Positions 1 to 5,580 of a stretch of 6,405 nt of DNA are shown in pieces. The stretch's first letter is position 1. Each line of letters starts with the position of its first letter. The position numbers and the translations under genes are program-made. Under the pieces are notes generated by a model, which saw only the letters and a list, made by a program, of their open reading frames with translations, made no database searches and was not told the origin of the DNA. The stretch spans positions 1 to 6,405 of the forward strand of contig CAMWIG010000118.1 in NCBI GenBank assembly GCA_947174295.1, given 5' to 3'. The stretch comes from an uncultured Alistipes sp. Lineage in GTDB: Bacteria > Bacteroidota > Bacteroidia > Bacteroidales > Rikenellaceae.

Positions 1-473
1 ACCCCGAATGGATAGACTTCCCGCGCGAGGGCAACGGTTGGAGCTACGCCTACGCACGGCGGCAGTGGTCGCTCGCCAATAACGGATTCCTGCGTTACTC
101 CTACCTCGGCGACTTCGACAAAGCCATGATAAAGCTGATAAAAAAGTACAAGGTTCTCAGCGACGGCTACCCCTACAACCTGCAAATGGACGAGAGCAAC
201 AAAACCATGGTCTTCTCGCACGGCCCGCTGCTGTTCGTCTTCAACTGGCATCCTTCGGCCTCGATACCCGACTATCAGTTGCAGGTGCAGGGACCGGGCA
301 AGTACGTTCCCGTACTCTCGACCGACGAGACGCGTTTCGGCGGCTTCGGCCGGCAGGATATGGCATCGGAACACTTCTCGTTCCCGGTCGATTGCGAGGA
401 CGGCGCAACGCGCCACTACATGCAAATATACAACACGCCGCGTACGGCAACGGTGTTCCTCCGCAAGAAGTGA
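1..473 (+). CDS. glgB: 1,4-alpha-glucan branching enzyme, C-terminal part (5' end outside window)
   Basis: This is the last 157 residues of a glycogen branching enzyme, which cuts alpha-1,4-glucan chains and rejoins them through alpha-1,6 bonds during cytoplasmic glycogen synthesis. The frame is open from base 3 and ends at TGA 471-473. It begins with PEWIDFPREGNGWSY and then ARRQW, the conserved stretch just after the catalytic barrel in the eukaryote-like (GH13 subfamily 8) branching enzymes. The rest matches the C-terminal beta-sandwich of that group: a GPLLFVFNWHP segment, then STDETRFGGFGRQD, then HYMQIYNTPRTATVFL at the end. The catalytic Asp and Glu residues lie upstream, outside the window. 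The Met at 126 is internal and not a start. The gene converges on thiL. Family assignment is by recalled similarity and is strong; the subfamily call is somewhat less certain. Confidence 0.93.
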   Translation, partial: PEWIDFPREGNGWSYAYARRQWSLANNGFLRYSYLGDFDKAMIKLIKKYKVLSDGYPYNLQMDESNKTMVFSHGPLLFVFNWHPSASIPDYQLQVQGPGKYVPVLSTDETRFGGFGRQDMASEHFSFPVDCEDGATRHYMQIYNTPRTATVFLRKK

Positions 474-499
474 CGCCCACGCGCCGTACCGCACACACA

Positions 500-537
500 C
501 GATTCGCCCCGCCGCGCAACTGCGGCGGGGCGAATCG
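500..537. terminator. Perfect hairpin between convergent glgB and thiL
   Basis: Bases 500-515 are exactly complementary to 522-537, giving a 16-bp GC-rich stem around a 6-base loop (GCAACT). It lies 26 bases after the glgB stop and 16 bases after the thiL stop, so it can form in both transcripts. Neither side carries a T-tract, so a classical intrinsic terminator is not fully met. The likely role is two-way termination or 3'-end protection of the two convergent mRNAs. The inverted repeat is seen directly; the function is inferred from position. Confidence 0.7.
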
Positions 538-553
538 CATAGGCTGTCCTACG

Positions 554-1486
554 TCAATAGTGCACGAATCCGCGGAACTCCTCGGCCGTCGGCCGTCCGT
601 CGCGCAACCACCGAAGCACTCCGGCATCGGCCGTCGTGCTCCCTATCGGATAGAGCGGACGACCGAAACGGGTCTCGAAACCGGCCGCCACGGCGGCGAA
701 TCCGTCGGCAGCGACGGTCAGCAGCAGCTTGTAATCCTCGCCGGCACAGAGCGCAGTACGCAAATCGGCATCGGCTGGCACTTTTTCAAGCTCTATGTCC
801 GCACCGACTCCCGACCGCTCCATGATATGGCGGATGTCCGACGCCACACCGTCCGAAACATCCATCATGGCATGAACCTCAGCCCGGCCGCCGAGCCAAA
901 TGCCTTCGTCAATCTGCGCCTCGGGGTTCATGTGGGCATGCGCCGCCGGAGTGTCGCACTCCCCGTTCAGGATGTCGCGAAGTCCGGCTCCCGAAGCACC
1001 GAGACGCCCGGCAACAGCCACGATATCGCCAGCGACGGCAGCCGACCGCCGTTTGATGTTGGCCAGAGGCGTACGGCCGAAAACAGTGACGTTCACCGTA
1101 ATGCCTGCGGCCGAAGCCGTCGTGTCGCCGCCGACCAATGCCACGCCGTGCTCGGCCGACAGCTCTGTATATCCGGCCATGAACTCCTCGATCCACCCGT
1201 CCATGGCATCCTGCGGCAACGACAGCGACAGCACAGTAGCTCCGGGCCGCGCCCCCATGGCTGCGACAACGCTGAGATTCACGGCAAGCGATTTGCGCCC
1301 GATTTCACGGGCCGCAGCCGCATGGCGCAGGAAATGCACGCCCTCGGCGAGCATGTCGGCCGAGACGACCAGCGCCTCGTCGCCCAGCGGCAGCACGGCG
1401 CAGTCATCGCCTATGCCCTCCCAGCCATTGGCCGGAAGCGTTTCGCACATCCGTGCTATGGAGTCTATCAGTCCGAATTCGGTCAT
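554..1486 (-). CDS. thiL: Thiamine-monophosphate kinase
   Basis: ThiL phosphorylates thiamine monophosphate with ATP to give thiamine diphosphate, the last step of cofactor synthesis, in the cytoplasm. The 310-residue product has the usual family length and order: GIGDDCAVL (24-32), SADMLAEGVHF (42-52), GRKSLAVNLS (63-72), AAMGARP (75-81), VGGDTT (118-123), MDVSDG (208-213) and AGEDYKLL (248-255). These are the Mg- and nucleotide-binding segments of the PurM/ThiL fold. One family position departs: the usual LSD(I/V) motif reads LSVV here, so a normally conserved, metal-associated Asp is Val73 (codon GTT, 1268-1270). Whether this lowers activity is unknown. The ATG start at 1486 puts MTEFGLID at the N-terminus, as expected; no Shine-Dalgarno sequence is seen. 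It starts 42 bp after the uvrB stop with no promoter-like box between, so co-transcription with uvrB is likely. Confidence 0.93.
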   Translation of the reverse strand: MTEFGLIDSIARMCETLPANGWEGIGDDCAVLPLGDEALVVSADMLAEGVHFLRHAAAAREIGRKSLAVNLSVVAAMGARPGATVLSLSLPQDAMDGWIEEFMAGYTELSAEHGVALVGGDTTASAAGITVNVTVFGRTPLANIKRRSAAVAGDIVAVAGRLGASGAGLRDILNGECDTPAAHAHMNPEAQIDEGIWLGGRAEVHAMMDVSDGVASDIRHIMERSGVGADIELEKVPADADLRTALCAGEDYKLLLTVAADGFAAVAAGFETRFGRPLYPIGSTTADAGVLRWLRDGRPTAEEFRGFVHY

Positions 1487-1528
1487 AACGGTGTAAATAA
1501 TATACGAATAAGCCGAGGATGCGGCATT

Positions 1529-3559
1529 CTATTTTTTCGACTCTTTGAGTTTTTGAAGTTCGTACATGCGGTCGCGGAAGCGGGCGGCGGCGAGGAAGTC
1601 GAGCGACTTGGCGGCACGCTCCATATCCTCGCGTGCGCGAAGTATCTCGGCGTCGAGGTCGACGGGCGCGGAATATGCCGCCGATGTGTCGGCAGCCACG
1701 GCATAGTGGTCCTCGGCTATCGGGTAGACCGTCGTATCGGCCGGCGCCTCCTTGGCGAGCAGCAGGCTCTGCCCCGTACCGCTCTTCTGCGCCTGACGCG
1801 GCAGCATGCCGTGCTCGATATTGTAGCGCACCTGCACGGCACGGCGGCGGTTGCTGTCGTTTATCGACACGAGCATCGAATCGGTGCACGAATCGGCATA
1901 CATGATGACGCGGCCGTTCACATGGCGCGCAGCACGGCCGGCAATCTGCGTAATCGAGCGCACATTGCGCAGGAAGCCCTCCTTGTCGGCGTCGAGAATG
2001 GCCACGAGCGCCACCTCGGGCAGGTCGAGGCCCTCGCGCAGCAGGTTCACGCCTATCAGGACATCGAACATGCCGGCCCGAAGGTCTTCGAGAATCTGCA
2101 CCCGCTCCAAAGTATCGACGTCGGAGTGTATGTAGCGGTTGCGGATGCCTATGCGGTCGAAATACTTCGACAGCTCCTCGGCCATACGCTTGGTGATGGT
2201 CGTCACGAGCACTTTGTCGTCGCGACGCGCACAGCGCTCTATCTCCTCTATGAGGTCGTCTATCTGGTTCAGCGTAGGCCGCACCTGGAACGGAGGGTCG
2301 ACGAGTCCCGTCGGACGTATGAGCTGCTCCACGACTACGCCCTCGCTCATCATGAGCTCGTAGTCGGCCGGCGTGGCGCTGACGTATATCGCAGGCCCCA
2401 TCAGCGCCTCGAACTCCTCGAAACGCAGCGGCCGGTTGTCCTTGGCTGCCGGCAGGCGGAATCCGTACTCCACGAGATTCTCCTTGCGGGCGCGGTCGCC
2501 GCCGAACATGGCACGCACCTGCGGAATGGTCACGTGGCTCTCGTCGATTACCAGAAGGTAGTCCTTCGGGAAGTAGTCGAGCAGACAGAACGGGCGCGTA
2601 CCCTCGGCGCGACCGTCGAAATAGCGCGAGTAGTTCTCTATGCCCGAGCAGTAGCCGAGCTCCTTTATCATTTCCAGGTCGTACTCCACGCGCTGTTTGA
2701 GCCGCTGCGCCTCGACCGGCCGGTCCTGACTCTCGAAGAAAGAGACCTGACGTCCGAGGTCGACGTATATCTCGCCTATCGCCTTCTGTATTCTCTCCTG
2801 CGTGGTGACGAAGAGACTCGCCGGATAGACCGTCATCTTGTCGAGCGAGCGTATGCGCTGTCCCGTGACGGGGTCTATGGCGAATACGGCCTCTATCTCG
2901 TCGTCGTAGAACATCACCCGGAAGCACTGGTTGCCGAACTCGCCGAAAGCCGCCATGACGTCTATCGTATCGCCGTTCACGCGGAAGGTCGCCGGAGTCA
3001 GGTCGCGTTCGGTGCGCGTATAGAGCGCCTCGACCAGACGGTACATGAGCTGTTTGAGCGACATGCGCTGCCCCACGGCCACGGAGACCGACGTCTTGTG
3101 GAAATCGTCGGGATTGCCGCAGCCGTAGAGACACGACACGCTCGACACGACTATCACGTCGCTGCGACCCGAAAGGAGCGTCGCGGTGGTGCTGAGACGC
3201 ATCTTCTCTATCTCTTCGTTAATCGACAAATCCTTTTCGATATAGGTGTCGGTGGCAGGCAGGTAGGCCTCGGGCTGATAGTAGTCGTAGTAGGAGACGA
3301 AATACTCCACCGCATTGTTCGGAAAGAAGTTCTTGAACTCGCCGTAGAGCTGCGCCGCGAGCGTCTTGTTGTGGCTCAGCACGAGCGTGGGACGGTTAAG
3401 CTCGCGGATGACATTCGCAATCGTGAATGTCTTTCCCGAGCCCGTCACGCCCAGCAGCGTATTGTGCTTCGAGCCGCCGCGCACGGCGTCGACCAACTGC
3501 GCGATAGCCTCGGGCTGATCGCCCATCGGGGCATAGTCTGAAACGAGGTTGAATTCCAT
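1529..3559 (-). CDS. uvrB: Excinuclease ABC subunit B
   Basis: UvrB is the damage-verifying helicase-like subunit of the UvrABC nucleotide excision repair complex: UvrA loads it onto DNA and UvrC then cuts. The product has 676 residues, normal for the family. Visible parts in order: Walker A GVTGSGKT (37-44); the tyrosine-rich beta-hairpin YYDYYQPEAYLP (90-101) that inserts between the DNA strands; Walker B VIDESH (337-342); SATP (394-397); IRPTGLVDP (414-422); helicase motif VI QIAGRAAR (538-545); and a C-terminal UVR domain (about 637-672, with LDFLAAARFRDRM) that contacts UvrC. The frame stays open to 3643, but the ATG at 3557-3559 gives MEFNLVSDYAPMGDQPEA, which matches known UvrB N-termini. 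The 28 extra residues cross the promoter and resemble nothing, so the later start is chosen. It is the first gene of a likely uvrB-thiL operon. No LexA-type operator was recognised. Confidence 0.97.
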   Translation of the reverse strand: MEFNLVSDYAPMGDQPEAIAQLVDAVRGGSKHNTLLGVTGSGKTFTIANVIRELNRPTLVLSHNKTLAAQLYGEFKNFFPNNAVEYFVSYYDYYQPEAYLPATDTYIEKDLSINEEIEKMRLSTTATLLSGRSDVIVVSSVSCLYGCGNPDDFHKTSVSVAVGQRMSLKQLMYRLVEALYTRTERDLTPATFRVNGDTIDVMAAFGEFGNQCFRVMFYDDEIEAVFAIDPVTGQRIRSLDKMTVYPASLFVTTQERIQKAIGEIYVDLGRQVSFFESQDRPVEAQRLKQRVEYDLEMIKELGYCSGIENYSRYFDGRAEGTRPFCLLDYFPKDYLLVIDESHVTIPQVRAMFGGDRARKENLVEYGFRLPAAKDNRPLRFEEFEALMGPAIYVSATPADYELMMSEGVVVEQLIRPTGLVDPPFQVRPTLNQIDDLIEEIERCARRDDKVLVTTITKRMAEELSKYFDRIGIRNRYIHSDVDTLERVQILEDLRAGMFDVLIGVNLLREGLDLPEVALVAILDADKEGFLRNVRSITQIAGRAARHVNGRVIMYADSCTDSMLVSINDSNRRRAVQVRYNIEHGMLPRQAQKSGTGQSLLLAKEAPADTTVYPIAEDHYAVAADTSAAYSAPVDLDAEILRAREDMERAAKSLDFLAAARFRDRMYELQKLKESKK

Positions 3560-3563
3560 ACCG

Positions 3564-3587
3564 CAAATGTACGCAATAAATATCAAA
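3564..3587 (-). promoter_or_regulatory. uvrB promoter, Bacteroidota-type -7 box
   Basis: On the minus strand TACATTTG (3571 down to 3564) is an exact match to the Bacteroidota -7 consensus TAnnTTTG. It ends only 4 bases (CGGT) before the uvrB ATG. Two upstream partners are possible: TTTC at 3595-3592, 20 bases away, which fits the usual -33 spacing with one mismatch to TTTG, or TTTG at 3587-3584, only 12 bases away. The start of transcription would fall at or within a few bases of the ATG. The motif is seen; the role is inferred. Confidence 0.6.
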
Positions 3588-3592
3588 CACGG

Positions 3593-3627
3593 AAATAAAA
3601 ACGGCCGGCCGGCGCTGCGCCGGCGGC
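3593..3627 (-). terminator. Intrinsic terminator upstream of the uvrB promoter
   Basis: Read on the minus strand, 3627-3604 folds into a roughly 10-bp GC-only stem with a CAG triloop and one bulged C (core CCGGCG / CGCCGG). After two bases (CG) comes TTTTTATTT (3601-3593). This is the layout of a Rho-independent terminator. It does not end prs directly, because prs has its own hairpin 250 bases earlier, and it lies before the uvrB promoter. It therefore implies a separate minus-strand transcript or a backstop against prs read-through. Confidence 0.55.
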
Positions 3628-3752
3628 ATTCCCCCTGCCGCACGGCAGGCTAACGGACGGCATGAAAAAAGAAGGTAAGACCGGGCGGTCGTACACGCAT
3701 CGCTGCGCATACCGTGTGCAAACAGAAAATAAACAGAAAGATGTGTAAAAAC
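3593..3752 (-). ncRNA. Candidate small RNA between prs and uvrB
   Basis: A TAnnTTTG box (TATCTTTG, minus strand, 3764-3757) would start a transcript near 3752, and the terminator at 3627-3593 would end it, giving an RNA of about 160 bases. Inside it are a U-rich 5' part, a small GACC-GCCC-GGUC hairpin (3690-3679), a 6-bp CCUGCC/GGCAGG hairpin with a GCAC loop (3649-3634), and the terminator hairpin. No -33 element is visible at normal spacing, and I recognise no known RNA family (not tmRNA, SRP RNA, RNase P RNA or a TPP riboswitch). This is a weak proposal based on a box plus a terminator. The alternative is plain intergenic DNA with a backstop terminator. Confidence 0.25.
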
Positions 3753-3796
3753 ATATCAAAGATAAAAGAAATAGTTACCTTATCCCGATCTTACCT
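3673..3796. repeat. 13-base inverted repeat flanking the AT-rich part of the gap
   Basis: AGGTAAGACCGGG (plus strand, 3673-3685) and AGGTAAGATCGGG (minus strand, 3796-3784) differ at one base. In a minus-strand RNA the mismatch becomes a G-U pair, giving an unbroken 13-bp helix closing a 98-base loop; in a plus-strand RNA it would be an A-C mismatch. The 3' arm is followed on the minus strand by TCTTTTTT. The repeat is seen directly; no function is assigned. Confidence 0.5.
3757..3764 (-). promoter_or_regulatory. Lone -7-like box in prs-uvrB gap
   Basis: TATCTTTG on the minus strand matches TAnnTTTG exactly and sits in the AT-rich middle of the gap. At 19-21 bases upstream there is no TTTG (the bases are around ATCGGG), so promoter strength is doubtful. 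If active it would drive the candidate small RNA. Confidence 0.25.
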
Positions 3797-3877
3797 GCCC
3801 GAAATATCGCAATAAATATGCCATTCGGGCCGGTGCCGTCGGCCGCACAGGCGCGAACGCTCCGTCCGCACGAACGA

Positions 3878-3910
3878 AATCGGGACGATGCGGCAGGCAT
3901 CGTCCCGATT
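3878..3910 (-). terminator. prs transcription terminator
   Basis: AATCGGGACGATGC (3878-3891) is exactly complementary to 3897-3910, giving a 14-bp perfect stem with a 5-base loop, starting 25 bases after the prs stop. On the minus strand the stem ends in GATT and runs into TCGTT, only mildly T-rich. Position and perfect pairing support termination or 3'-end stabilisation of prs mRNA. Confidence 0.75.
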
Positions 3911-3935
3911 CATCGCACGTTATGTGCAAGGAGGT

Positions 3936-4877
3936 CTATTTGTAGAATATCGACGAAATCTCCTTGTAGTTGTGCACGCGCTCTATCACGTTGGCGAATA
4001 TGTCGGCGACCGACAGAACGGTGAACTTGTGGAGATCCTTGTCAGGATTGAGCGGAATGGTGTTGGTCACGATAACCTCCTCCAATGCGCTGGCGTTAAT
4101 CTTCTCGTACGCCTGACCCGAAAGCACGGGGTGCGTAATGGCTGCGCGCACGCTCTTGGCACCGCGGGCCATGAGCATGTCGGCGGCCATGCAGATGGTG
4201 CCGGCCGTGTCGATCATGTCGTCCACGATGATGATGTTGCGGCCCTCGACCTCGCCTATTGCCGTCATCTTGCCGACGACGTTTGGTTTGGCGCGCTCCT
4301 TATGCGAGATGATAATCGGCGTTTGGAGATGCTTGGCATAGGTGTTGGCACGCTTGGCACCACCCATGTCGGGGGCTGCGATAGACAAGTCCTCGATGCC
4401 GAGACTCTTGATGTAGGGCACGAAGATGCCGCTCGCATAGAGAGCGTCGACCGGAACGTCGAAAAAGCCCTGAATCTGGTCGGCGTGCAAATCCATGGTC
4501 ATGATGCGGTCGACACCGGCCGCAACGAGCATGTTCGCCACGAGTTTCGCGCCTATGGGCACGCGCGGGCGGTCTTTTCTGTCCTGACGGGCCCAGCCGA
4601 AGTAGGGCATCACGGCGATGACCTGGTGAGCCGACGCACGACGCGCTGCGTCGACCATCATAAGGAGCTCCATCAGATTGTCCGTCGGCGGAAAGGTCGA
4701 CTGAATGATGAATACCGTACAGCCGCGAATCGACTCGTTGAAACTCGTCTGGAACTCGCCGTCGCTGAATTGGAGGACATCGGAACTTCCGAGCTCCGTA
4801 CCGTAGCTCGCGACGATCTGCTCGGCCAGATATCTCGAACCCCGACCTGCAAAGAATTTGATTTTGTGGATAGCCAT
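3936..4877 (-). CDS. prs: Ribose-phosphate pyrophosphokinase (PRPP synthetase)
   Basis: Prs transfers the ATP diphosphate to ribose 5-phosphate, making PRPP for purine, pyrimidine, NAD, histidine and tryptophan synthesis in the cytoplasm. The 313-residue product has the full class I length. Visible motifs: FSDGEFQTSFNESIRG (37-52), part of the ATP-binding and oligomer region; ARQDRKDRPR (96-105); DLHADQIQGFF (129-139) with the metal-binding His131; the flexible catalytic loop HKERAKPN (192-199) with Lys193; and the PRPP-binding loop VDDMIDTAGT (218-227). All key residues appear intact. The ATG at 4877 gives MAIHKIKFFAGRGS, a normal N-terminus, preceded by an A-rich leader rather than a Shine-Dalgarno sequence. 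Terminators on both sides and its own promoter suggest a single-gene transcript. Confidence 0.97.
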   Translation of the reverse strand: MAIHKIKFFAGRGSRYLAEQIVASYGTELGSSDVLQFSDGEFQTSFNESIRGCTVFIIQSTFPPTDNLMELLMMVDAARRASAHQVIAVMPYFGWARQDRKDRPRVPIGAKLVANMLVAAGVDRIMTMDLHADQIQGFFDVPVDALYASGIFVPYIKSLGIEDLSIAAPDMGGAKRANTYAKHLQTPIIISHKERAKPNVVGKMTAIGEVEGRNIIIVDDMIDTAGTICMAADMLMARGAKSVRAAITHPVLSGQAYEKINASALEEVIVTNTIPLNPDKDLHKFTVLSVADIFANVIERVHNYKEISSIFYK

Positions 4878-4902
4878 GGATTATGCGGAATTTTTTGTGC
4901 TG

Positions 4903-4926
4903 CAAATATAGACATAACTATGCAAA
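4903..4926 (-). promoter_or_regulatory. prs promoter, Bacteroidota-type -7 box
   Basis: TATATTTG (minus strand, 4910-4903) matches TAnnTTTG exactly and lies 25 bases before the prs ATG. Transcription would start near 4898, leaving a leader of about 20 bases that begins with an A-run, as is common for Bacteroidota start regions. The nearest TTTG (4926-4923) is part of the engB terminator T-tract and only 12 bases upstream; nothing close to TTTG stands at 19-21 bases. Confidence 0.65.
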
Positions 4927-4953
4927 AAATCGACACTGCCGGTGTCGATTTTT
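4924..4953 (-). terminator. Intrinsic terminator of engB
   Basis: Bases 4925-4936 pair with 4942-4953 as a perfect 12-bp stem (core CGACAC / GTGTCG) with a TGCCG loop, 5 bases after the engB stop. On the minus strand the stem runs into TTTTTT (4929-4924), a textbook intrinsic terminator. The plus strand also reads stem then TTTTT, so the hairpin could work in both directions. Confidence 0.9.
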
Positions 4954-4958
4954 CAACA

Positions 4959-5549
4959 TTAAGTCAAACATTCGTCGATGAACGCCAGAATCTCGGCGCG
5001 GCCCGTGCCCTTTTCGCTCGAAGAGGCGAACATCGGGGGAAGCTCCTCCCACTGTTCGGAGAGCGCGGCCGCAAAGCGTTCGCGGCTGCGGCGCAGCTGC
5101 GCGGCCGACAGTTTGTCGGCCTTGGTGAAGATTATGCCGAACGGTATGCCGTGCATGCCGAGCAGCTCGATGAAACGCATGTCGATCTTCTGAGGTTCGA
5201 GACGCGAATCGACGAGCACGAACAGAAAGTGCATCTTCTCGCATTTGAGAACGTAGTCGGTGATGATTTTCGAAAATTCGCCGCGCGCGGTCTTCGACAC
5301 CCGGGCGTAGCCGTAGCCCGGCAGGTCGACCAGATACCACGAGTCGTTGATGCGGAAGTGGTTGATGAGTCGCGTCTTGCCCGGTGTCCCGGAGACCTTG
5401 GCCAGGCCCTTTCTGCCGGTCAGCATGTTGATGAGCGACGATTTGCCCACGTTGCTGCGGCCGATGAACGCTATATCCCGCAGGTCGTCCTTCGGAACCT
5501 GCGAGATACGCTCGGAGCTGCACTTGAATTCTGCTTTCGTTATGTTCAT
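4959..5549 (-). CDS. engB: Ribosome biogenesis GTP-binding protein YsxC/EngB
   Basis: EngB (also YsxC or YihA) is a small TRAFAC-class GTPase that helps assemble the large ribosomal subunit and is essential in several bacteria. The 196-residue product is full length with all G-motifs: G1 GRSNVGKS (30-37), G2 around SGTPGKT (53-59), G3 DLPGYG (75-80), G4 TKAD (142-145) and G5 near SSSEKG (176-181). The ATG at 5549 gives MNITKAEFKCSS, a normal short lead-in to the G-domain. Its start lies 31 bases after the glmS stop with no promoter-like box between, so co-transcription with glmS is likely. The intrinsic terminator right after the stop closes this unit. Nothing unusual is seen in the protein. 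Confidence 0.96.
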   Translation of the reverse strand: MNITKAEFKCSSERISQVPKDDLRDIAFIGRSNVGKSSLINMLTGRKGLAKVSGTPGKTRLINHFRINDSWYLVDLPGYGYARVSKTARGEFSKIITDYVLKCEKMHFLFVLVDSRLEPQKIDMRFIELLGMHGIPFGIIFTKADKLSAAQLRRSRERFAAALSEQWEELPPMFASSSEKGTGRAEILAFIDECLT

Positions 5550-5580
5550 GGTCGTATCGTTATCGGCCCGCGGCGGTCTG

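Larger units (their letters stand above)
3560..3935. other. 376-bp prs-uvrB intergenic region
   Basis: No convincing protein gene lies here. Going from prs towards uvrB it holds the prs terminator hairpin; a GC-rich stretch; an imperfect hairpin at 3797-3830 (GCCCGAA / TTCGGGC outer stem with an ATAT inner stem); an AT-rich part with a -7-like box; two copies of AAACAGAAA (plus strand, 3720-3728 and 3731-3739); a 13-base inverted repeat (3673-3685 with 3784-3796, one mismatch); GC hairpins; and the uvrB promoter. Base composition changes sharply, from GC-rich ends to an AT-rich middle (about 3715-3780). Confidence 0.7.

Noticed and set aside
1487..1528. Separate promoter for thiL
   Set aside because: The 42-bp gap has no TAnnTTTG match and no terminator for uvrB, so co-transcription is the simpler reading.
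1404..3134. 576-codon minus-strand reading frame overlapping uvrB
   Set aside because: It is an alternative frame of uvrB itself, Arg-rich and of low complexity. UvrB is complete in its own frame, so there is no frameshift or fusion.
392..3541. 1049-codon plus-strand reading frame
   Set aside because: It is opposite thiL and uvrB in exact codon register, both of which have clear family motifs. Its translation is rich in Arg, His and Val with no recognisable domain. It is a shadow of codon bias.
3560..3643. N-terminal 28-residue extension of UvrB
   Set aside because: It would translate through the promoter box and a GC hairpin, and it has no counterpart in UvrB proteins; the Met at 3559 matches the family start.
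3671..3686. Resemblance to the RNase P RNA GAGGAAAGUCCGGGC element (plus strand)
   Set aside because: The match is partial, the downstream partner element (ACAGAA...GGCUUA) is missing, and too little room remains before prs.
3662..3748. 28-codon plus-strand ORF starting MKKEGKTGRS
   Set aside because: It has no promoter or terminator on that strand, no recognisable similarity, and overlaps inverted repeats; it is short enough to occur by chance.
3560..3935. TPP riboswitch or other thiamine-responsive leader, given thiL in the operon
   Set aside because: The conserved CUGAGA and other TPP-aptamer elements are not seen on the minus strand upstream of uvrB or thiL.
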